Below, in pieces: positions 48,301 to 57,300 of a stretch of DNA of 64,000 nucleotides (the stretch's first letter is position 1; every line of letters starts with the position of its first letter). Position numbers and translations under genes: made by a program. The notes beneath the pieces are model-generated. The model was not told where the DNA came from. It made no database searches and saw nothing but the letters and a program-made list of their open reading frames with translations. The DNA comes from Siphonodentalium dalli (taxonomy: Eukaryota > Mollusca > Scaphopoda > Gadilida > Siphonodentaliidae), in contig CP136062.1 in assembly GCA_032622095.1 (NCBI GenBank), forward strand, positions 150,904,875 to 150,968,874, read 5' to 3'.

Positions 48301-51300
48301 AGCTTGATAATGTCCATGTATCCATACATAGCCGCGATGTGAGAAGCATACCTTCTATTAGTAGCTTGATAATGTCCATGTATCCATACATAGCCATTGA
48401 GTTTGAGAAACGTACCTTCTATTAGTAGCTTGATAATGTCCATGTATCCATACATAGCCGCGATGTGAGAAGCATACCTTCTATTAGTAGCTTGATAATG
48501 TCCATGTATCCATACATAGCCATTGAGTTTGAGAAACGTACCTTCTATTAGTAGCTTGATAATGTCCATGTATCCATACATGGCCGCGATGTGAGAAGCA
48601 TACGTTCTATTATTAGCTTGATAATGTCCATGTATCCATACATAGCCGCGACGTGAGAAGCATACCTTCTATTAGTAGCTTGATAATGTCCATGTATCCA
48701 TACATAGCCACGATGTGAGAAACGTACCTTCTATTAGTAGCTTGACAATGTCCATGTATCCATACATAGCCGCGATGTGAGAAGCATACCTTCTATTAGT
48801 AGCTTGACAATGTCCATGTATCCATACATAGCCGCGATGTGAGAAACGTACCTTATATTAGTAGCTTGATAATGTCCATGTATCCATACATAGCCACGAT
48901 GTGAGAAGCATACCTTCTATTAGTAGCTTGACAATGTCCATGTATCCATACATGGCCGCGATGTGAGAAGCATAGCTTCTATTAGTAGCTTGACAATGTC
49001 CATGTATCCATACATAGCCACGTTGTGAGAAACGTACCTTCTATTAGTAGCTTGACAATGTCCATCCATACATAGCCGCGATGTGAGAAGCATACCTTCT
49101 ATTAGTAGCTTAACAATATCCATGTATCCATACATAGCCGCTATGTGAGAAGCATACCTTCTATTATTAGCTTAACTATGTCCATGTATCCATACATAGC
49201 CGCGATGTGAGAAGCATACCTTCTATTAGTAGCTTGACAATATCCATGTATCCATACATAGCCGCGATGTGAGAAGCATACCTTCTATTAGTAGCTTAAT
49301 AATGTTCATGTATCCATACATAGCCATGGAGTTTGAGAAACGTACCTTCTATTAGTAGCTTGATAATGTCCATGTATCCATACATGGCTGCGATGTGCAG
49401 TGGTGTGTTATGATATACATCTTCTTTGTTGACATCACAGCCATGTGAGACTAAATTTCTTACTATATCTGTGTGACCTAACAATAACAGATAAAATAGA
49501 ATAAAATTTATTTTATGCATAGTAGTATGGAAATGTACATGCCTACTACATGGTGTACAAGTTACAACCCTGAATTTCTTACAATCAGGTGAATTTTCCA
49601 TGTATAATACTTTTCTAAATGAAATTCCAGTATGTTTAAGTGAATGTAAGTATCTAGTTCACATAAGCCATAAACTGATGGTGTTGGTTACTTAGAGTTT
49701 GGAAGTTTATAAACTATTAATTATTATTAAAGATGGTCTATCTCTTCCTAAACATGTTTTATATAGTTTCCAGGGTATACAATATTAAACAGATATGAGT
49801 CGAAGACACTTGTACGGAAACACTTCTATGAACTAATATTGATTTTATATCAATATTTTCTTATTTTATGCGATAATCAATTGGGATATTTTTTTGTTAC
49901 TATTTTTAGAATTGTTATAAAAACAGAGGTCTTCCATTCATATTTGTTATTTTATACCCAGGAAACTACATAAACTTCTAATAGGAAGAGATAGACCAGA
50001 AAATATCAAAATAAAATCAATTTTAATTGATAAGAAATGTTTCCGGACAGGTGCCTTCTTCTCAGATCTATTATTTTATACCTCGGAAACTATATAAAAT
50101 GCAATTAGGAAGAGATAGACCATCTTTAACATAAGATTCCGCAAATCTCTTTATGGTTGAAATTAGAATAAATTTTACAAGCTTCAAAATAAGCCAACCA
50201 ATGAAATCTCCTCAACCATTAAAGATGCTTAATCTGAATTAATGCTTGCAAATAACTATATTATTGACTTCGGGGGTAAAAAATATTTGATTCGAGTCAA
50301 GGATCCCATCTATCAAAGCTCAGAGTGATCAGATATTGATTTTTGAAGTCTATTATTTTTCACCGATAATTATGAGTGGCGAGAAGACGGTCTCGGACCA
50401 AATTGCATATGAAGATGGATAACTCTAAAATCAAGTGGTTTTTTTTGTGTCAACCGGCAAAATTTCGTTGAACAAAATGTTGATAAATAACAGGTTTTGG
50501 GCAATTTTATAATAAAGTTGAATGTGGTTAGCATTATTTTTGGACAATTAATCGATTCCGATAACTGAAGCGGCATTTAAAAAAATGTTGTTAGAATCTG
50601 AATCTCCAAAGGGAGCCTCGCATATAAAAGAGAAAACATTGGCCTAACACTATTTAACTTGACCTTTTAACCCTTTACCCAACAAACCGGCCAAAACCGG
50701 CCAAATAAAGCTTCAACAGCCTAAAATATCTTCGGTCTGTCTCAATAGAACCATACAAATATGGATATCATTGGAACCGGCTCATTGACCACATTGTGAT
50801 AGTTACAGTTAGCCCTGTGCCAATGCATTCTCTTATATATGCGAGTCGACCATAGGTCGCCTCGCATATATAAGAGAATGCATTGGCCTAAAAAAATCTT
50901 CTTTTTTTTAGCACTTTTTACCATTTTTTCTTACATTCTTTAACAATTTTATAATTTTTAATGTGTTAAGCCAATGCATTCTCTTATATATGCGAGGCGA
51001 CCTATGGTCGACTCGCATATATAAGAGAATGCATTGGCACAGGGCCCTTCTGTTGGGTAAAGGGTTAAGTCTGTTCATTCTCTTATATATGTGAATATAC
51101 ATGTATAAGAGAATGCACTGGCACATGATCTTTAATGCTGCATCAGCGCAGCTCTGATCATGAAAAGGTTAATACAATACGTGACTTAGCTAAGTATATT
51201 ATTTATGTGGTTTCATAGAATAAAACAGTTATCACATTCAGACCTGTTTAATGCCTAAAAATCTGTCAGTGAGATTCTGCCCCTTCAGTCAGGGAGATTT

Positions 51301-54300
51301 GGGTCTTGTCAGAGAGATTACAAAATTGCAGCTAAAAAGTTACATTTTCACTATTTCTTCCTTTGAAAAATGGTGGGCTGTGATTTTAAAGTAGTTAAAT
51401 GTAATTAATCTTCACTTTTCAAAGGATGAATTCATGTAAATGCATATTTCTGATCACATTTGAATGTATTTATTCAAATAAAACAAATTGAATATTTTTT
51501 TGTTGATAATCTATTTCATTGGTGATATCAATGTCTAGCGTTATAACATTTAAAACCAAGAAAATTCTTTGGCATACGAATCCCTATACTTTGAGTCATA
51601 TCGGCGTCATTTCGATGGACTATCAACAACTTCGTCACTGTCATTTCTGCAGAGTTTCGTCGAATTAAAACACCGGACATTTCTAAATTTAACACAACAA
51701 CTAGTAAACTAGAATGATTTATTGCAGAAATAAACCCAACCCCAGTATATATAGCATGTGCATTTATTTACTAACACGCCTTGCTTGGGTGCTTATAGTA
51801 ATTATTGACCCCCAAAGAAAACAAACTGCCATACATCCAATTAATTTCTTTTGAAAGAGTGCCAGTCATTAGTCGCGACAAATATGCAGTGTAATAAACG
51901 CCAGAGGCAGGCCACGGTGTCTATTCCGGTTATCAATGGAGCACACCTGATCTCCGCAAATCTCGTTCACACGTGGTTTCAATTGAAAACACTTCCACGT
52001 TCTGAGAATTTTGACATTAAATTTTTTGTTGTTGATTTGATTGAAACCGTGAGATTACAAGCTTAATCCGGGAGCGCGGGGGATGAGGCCTCAAACCGGT
52101 AGTCTCCCGCACGATCCAGGAGATTAAACAGGTCTGATCACATTGTTTAAAAGTTGACACTAGGAATTATCAACCCTTGGAAGTAAATATTCACCTTGGC
52201 CTCGGTTGAAAATTCCTCATGACAACCTTGAAATAATGCAATAATTATATGTCGAGACACGAAGACATACCAGTGAGTGTAGCCTCATAGACTGGAGTAA
52301 CGCCATACTTATTGCTCGCATTAATTTGACAACCAGCATCAGACAGTATCTGAAACACATTTAAAAATTACTCAATAATTTTACTGAACTTCGATGAAGT
52401 GAATCATTTCACAAATCAGTGTTTTTTTTTAACATGGAACTGATTAAAAACTTAATCTGAAGTAGTGACCAACGTCAATTAGTTACATGCATGGATGTTA
52501 TTATCAATTTAATTTGTTAAAGTTGATTCACTGGGGGGTGTCGTATAAATTTCAAGGATTTTCTAAGTCAAAAAACGTCAAATAAGGGGCATAACTCCGG
52601 TGAAAATTGGCGGGCGGAACCCAAATTCGAACTTGAACTTACTTTTCGGCTAATAAACCCACATACAAAATTTTATTAAATTTGGTTCACTCTAACTAAA
52701 GTTATCATCTGGAAACCAGGTTAACGGACGCCCGGACGGACGGACGGACAGACCAATACTATAATACGGCCGTTTTTTCAAACGGGCGTATAAAAAGGTT
52801 GTTTTTTTTTAATTATTTTGGTATGCTTTTACCAACATGTCCATATGCATTGAGCATTAAATTGCAACATACATGAACTCTTAACATATCTCTGTGATTT
52901 ATAGATTGACTATCATGTATACATATAGGGACATAGAACATTAAGTAGATGACTACATTGAATACAATTATTAGCTGATCATCATAGCCTGGTGTACTAA
53001 TTGTAACTCCAGAACAATTGAAAGGTATCATGATCCATGCTTATGATGTGCACACAAAAATTAAAATGAAGTCCTCCCTCCCTCATTCAGAAGACAAATT
53101 GGCTGAAACTCAAATAATAAATTTTTTTATCTAATAGCATAAAAATACCAGGAAACGCTTGATATAGAAATATTGGGAAAGCAGAAATACACAAAGGTCA
53201 ACTGAATTTGGAGCTAATGTATATGACAACATACTTACTTTAGCAATACCAGTGTATCCCAGTCTTGAAGCTAAGAATAGAGGGGCATGATCTTGGCTCC
53301 CTATATTGACATCACAGTTGCGTTCGATTAGTTTACTGACCAGTTCTTCATTGTTGCTCTTGATAGCAGCATAGAGAGGGGTTATTCCGACGTTGTCTGC
53401 TAACTGCACGTCAGCACCCCGGTTCAGCAGTAAATGAGCTACCTGAGGTGACAAAGTGTTAAAGATGGTCTATCTCTTCCTAAATATGTTTTATTTATAG
53501 AATAGCAAGAATTCCTCAGCTAAATCAGCATGATTATATTTCCCCAAGAGATAAATACAGTAATGCCATAAATAATCGACTCCTTAACAACAGCAGAATT
53601 ATGGGTAATTTTTCAGGATTTAGTCGGAAATATGGCTTGTTGCCATTCATCGGAAAGCTCTCAGTGAGAGGGACCTCATTCTGTGTGGCCTTGTCTGATA
53701 TGAGAGACATAGACTCAGACTGAAGTTCCCAAATAGTGAATATTGTGATGTACAGTGTAGACCCATTGGGAACCTCTATTATGCAATGTGTAATCTGCCA
53801 ATTTGGGGATATAGAGAAACTAACTAAAAAAGAAAAAGAATCTATGTGAAAAAGTTCTACAGAAATTTTATAATAAAGAAACTTTCCAGCGAAGATGAGG
53901 CCTAAGCAGAATGAGGTCCACAGAGGGTGAATTTAGTGATGCTAGCATGCTATGCTGGATAGCATCACTACATTCACCCTCTGGGAACCTCATTCTGCAA
54001 ATGACAGGCACACTAAACTCAGACTTGCATGTAAGTCCAGCACATGATCGTATAAGTTACAGGGTGATTCGTTGCCGGATACTACAGTAATGCCCTAAAT
54101 AATCGACTCCTTAACCACAGCAGAATTATGGGTAATTTTTCAGGATTTAGTCAGAAATGAGCCATATTTCCAACTAAATCCTGAAAAATTACCCATAATT
54201 ATGCTGTGATTAAGGAGTTGATTATTTAAGACATTACTGTATGTCATGTGAGGAGTAGTGAGATTAATATCAGGTAAGCCTACTCCCTAGGAGAAATGAA

Positions 54301-57300
54301 CTGTTATCAAGGAGAAGTCATAAAGGCTGACGTTCAATTTACTCTCTAACATCACCTTTGTGTGATTCAATAAGTATTATACAACACAAGAGCCCATTCA
54401 TAATACTACTGGTAACATTATAATGAGTAATTTAACCATTATGATTAGTATATACCCTGCAAATATGCTGTTTTTGAAATATGAATACTGGCACATTTTT
54501 GTGATATATCTCATCCTCTAGACCGGTCCCTGTGTTACGTGAGGTGAAGTCGAGCCCTCGAAATCAGGAAAAATGTTGATGGCAAATTTAATGCTCTGGC
54601 ATGTTAGAAGATACCGCATGCAATGATGTTGCCATGGTGTTTCCCATGGCAATGCTCACTGCAGTGACCAATTTCGAGGACTGCAAAGTGAGATTAATAT
54701 CAGCTGAGGCCATCCTTAAAAGATTTTGTGTTTGTCCTCTCCATGCCCTATATTTTGTAAGTGTGTAGGTAGGTAGATAAAATCTTTTACTTTTTTTCGG
54801 ATTTTATATGGACAGTTTCGAATAAGATAGAACATTTATTTATCACATGATTAGCACTATTTTCCGATGTAATATTCGAGCGTAATAGACACGTGTAATA
54901 TCGTCGCGTGCAATGACGTCACGCTGCTCTTTGGGACAATGTTCGCTGGCTGCAGTTAATTGTTGTTCTTTTCGATAAAATTTTAGCGATTATATGATCA
55001 TGTGATAAAAAGTATCTCAAACTCGTTCTATTTTATACGTAATTTATCAACCTCGTCCACTAAATTCTATTTGAGCCTCGGTAAACCTCGGCTCAAATCG
55101 AATTTAGTGAACTCGGTTGATAAATTCCGTATAAAATAGAAACTCATGTGAGATCCTCTATTTCTCCTAGTTTTACACCATCATGATACTATTATTAAAG
55201 ACTAAATCTAATAAATCTATAGAAAATATAGACGAGGGCTTTTGTTAAATTGACATTCTTATTACCAGGCTATTGTTCTAGCTAGCATTGATGCGGACAA
55301 TTCATAATCTTGAATAAACAACTTGCATGGGTCAGTTTTTTGGTGGAGAGTTACTGATATTTTGACACATTAAATAAATTTATTTCAGAAAATTTAAATT
55401 TGAAAAAAAAAAATTTAAATTTTTTTTAAATTTCACAAATGGCAATAAAATTGTTCCAGTCAGCGGATACGCGACCGGTCGGTCAGGCAAGGCCAAACAC
55501 ACATTCAATTTAACTTATTATGGCCTCAGACACTAGCATACCTCTAATTGATGATGTTCGATTGCCACCAATAGAGGGGTTTGCAGTAGTTGACATTTCT
55601 TGTTTACAGCAGCACCATTATCGAGTAGTAATTCACAGATTTCTTTCGATCCTTTACGAGCAGCAGTAAGAAGTGGTGTATCGCTCGAATAGTCACGAGT
55701 GTCGATGTTCAATGTTCGTCTGGCCGAAGCTTCTGTCGTTAAATCACACTGTAAAAAAAATTAATCATTCCATGACAGGAGCTTCCTGAAATTTTGCAAA
55801 ACCCAGTGCCAATGCATTCTCTTATATAAGCGAGTCCCCCATAGGGATTCTCTCATATAAAAGAGAATGCATTGGCCTAACAATATTTACCTTGACCATG
55901 TAAGTCAGTGCATTCTCTTACATATACAAGGCTCCCCATGCGAGACTCCCATATAAAAGAGAATGCACTTTTAGTTAATGCTGCACCAGCGCAACTCCAA
56001 TCATGAAAGGTTTAATATCGGGTGGGATGCTAGCATATCTCTAATTGATGATGTTTGATTGCCACCAATAGAGAATAACACCGTAAAAATAAATCAAAGA
56101 GGTGATAACACTGAAGCATAGAGCATATCAGACAGAGCATATCATTTTATTGTGAAAATATAATATGAGGCTAATGAAATCAGTGCAGTGACAACATGTG
56201 AATCTAACCTGTCACAGAATTAAATTTGCTGTGGGAAATTTTTCTAGGGCCCTGCAAATCGGGAATTTTCATTTCGAATTGAATCTCTAATCAAATCAGC
56301 GAAATGATTCCGAATCGCATCAAACTCGAATCGAATCATTGCATCAGGCATAATAATAGTGAAGATGAAGATAATACATGACTCAGAGGCCGTACCAATA
56401 TAAATTTGCTTACTTCGTAATGACGATAAATGGTCATCAGAATACAATGTAAATATTATCTTTAAATGAATCAAATGCATGTCTAACAAATTAAAGTGCA
56501 TATTCTATGTGGCATTCGGGTTCACGAGTTTGACATATATATAAAATTGTGTTAGATCAGTTTCAAGGTGGTCTACAGTATACTAGTAACTCAGGTTGAC
56601 GACAATGTTATTTGTATGCGTTGGTATCATAATATATCTTCGTGAAAAAGCAATGCGGTCCGTTGAATTAATGAGAATGCAACTGGTCGCAATGATTTGA
56701 TACAATTCAAATCAGGACAGCTGATTTCGAATAAAATATTATCAGATGAAAGATTCATTAGATTCTGAATCACATCGAATCAAATCGATTGGCAGGGCCC
56801 TACATTTTTCCTAATTTCGAGGGCTGCCTTCATATACCCCACCCTTGATATACAGGTAAAAGAGTTGATTTCTTTGATACGTGTTTGTCAATTTAAGATA
56901 ATAAAAATAAATTAATCTTATTACATGTAAACATGTATGTATATACAAAATATTGTCAATCTATTCACATCTTGTGTGTGTGTGTGTACATTGATAATGA
57001 GTATTTAAATGTGAAAATATAATATGAGGCTAATCAAATTAGTGCAGTGGCCACAAGTGAATCTAACCTGCCACAGCATTAAATTTGCTTTGGGACATTT
57101 TTCCTAATTTCGAGGGCTGCCTTCATATACCCCACCCTTCATATACCGCACCCTTCATATTACCCCACCCTTCATATACCCCACCCTTCATATACCACAC
57201 CCTTCATATAAAAGAGTTGCATTCTTTGATACATGTTTGTCAAGTTAAGATAATTAAATTAAATTAATCTTAATACACGAACAGTAATGCCCTAAATAAT

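Noticed and set aside
48108-48581. 157-codon open frame resembling tandem ankyrin repeats
   Set aside because: It is a by-product of alternating 62- and 64-bp array units. Half of it is ankyrin sequence in the wrong frame, and each unit contains a splice donor rather than being a full repeat.
47428-49345. CRISPR array
   Set aside because: Regular spacing, but units are adjacent with no unique spacers, the sequence matches a host exon, and the genome is animal.
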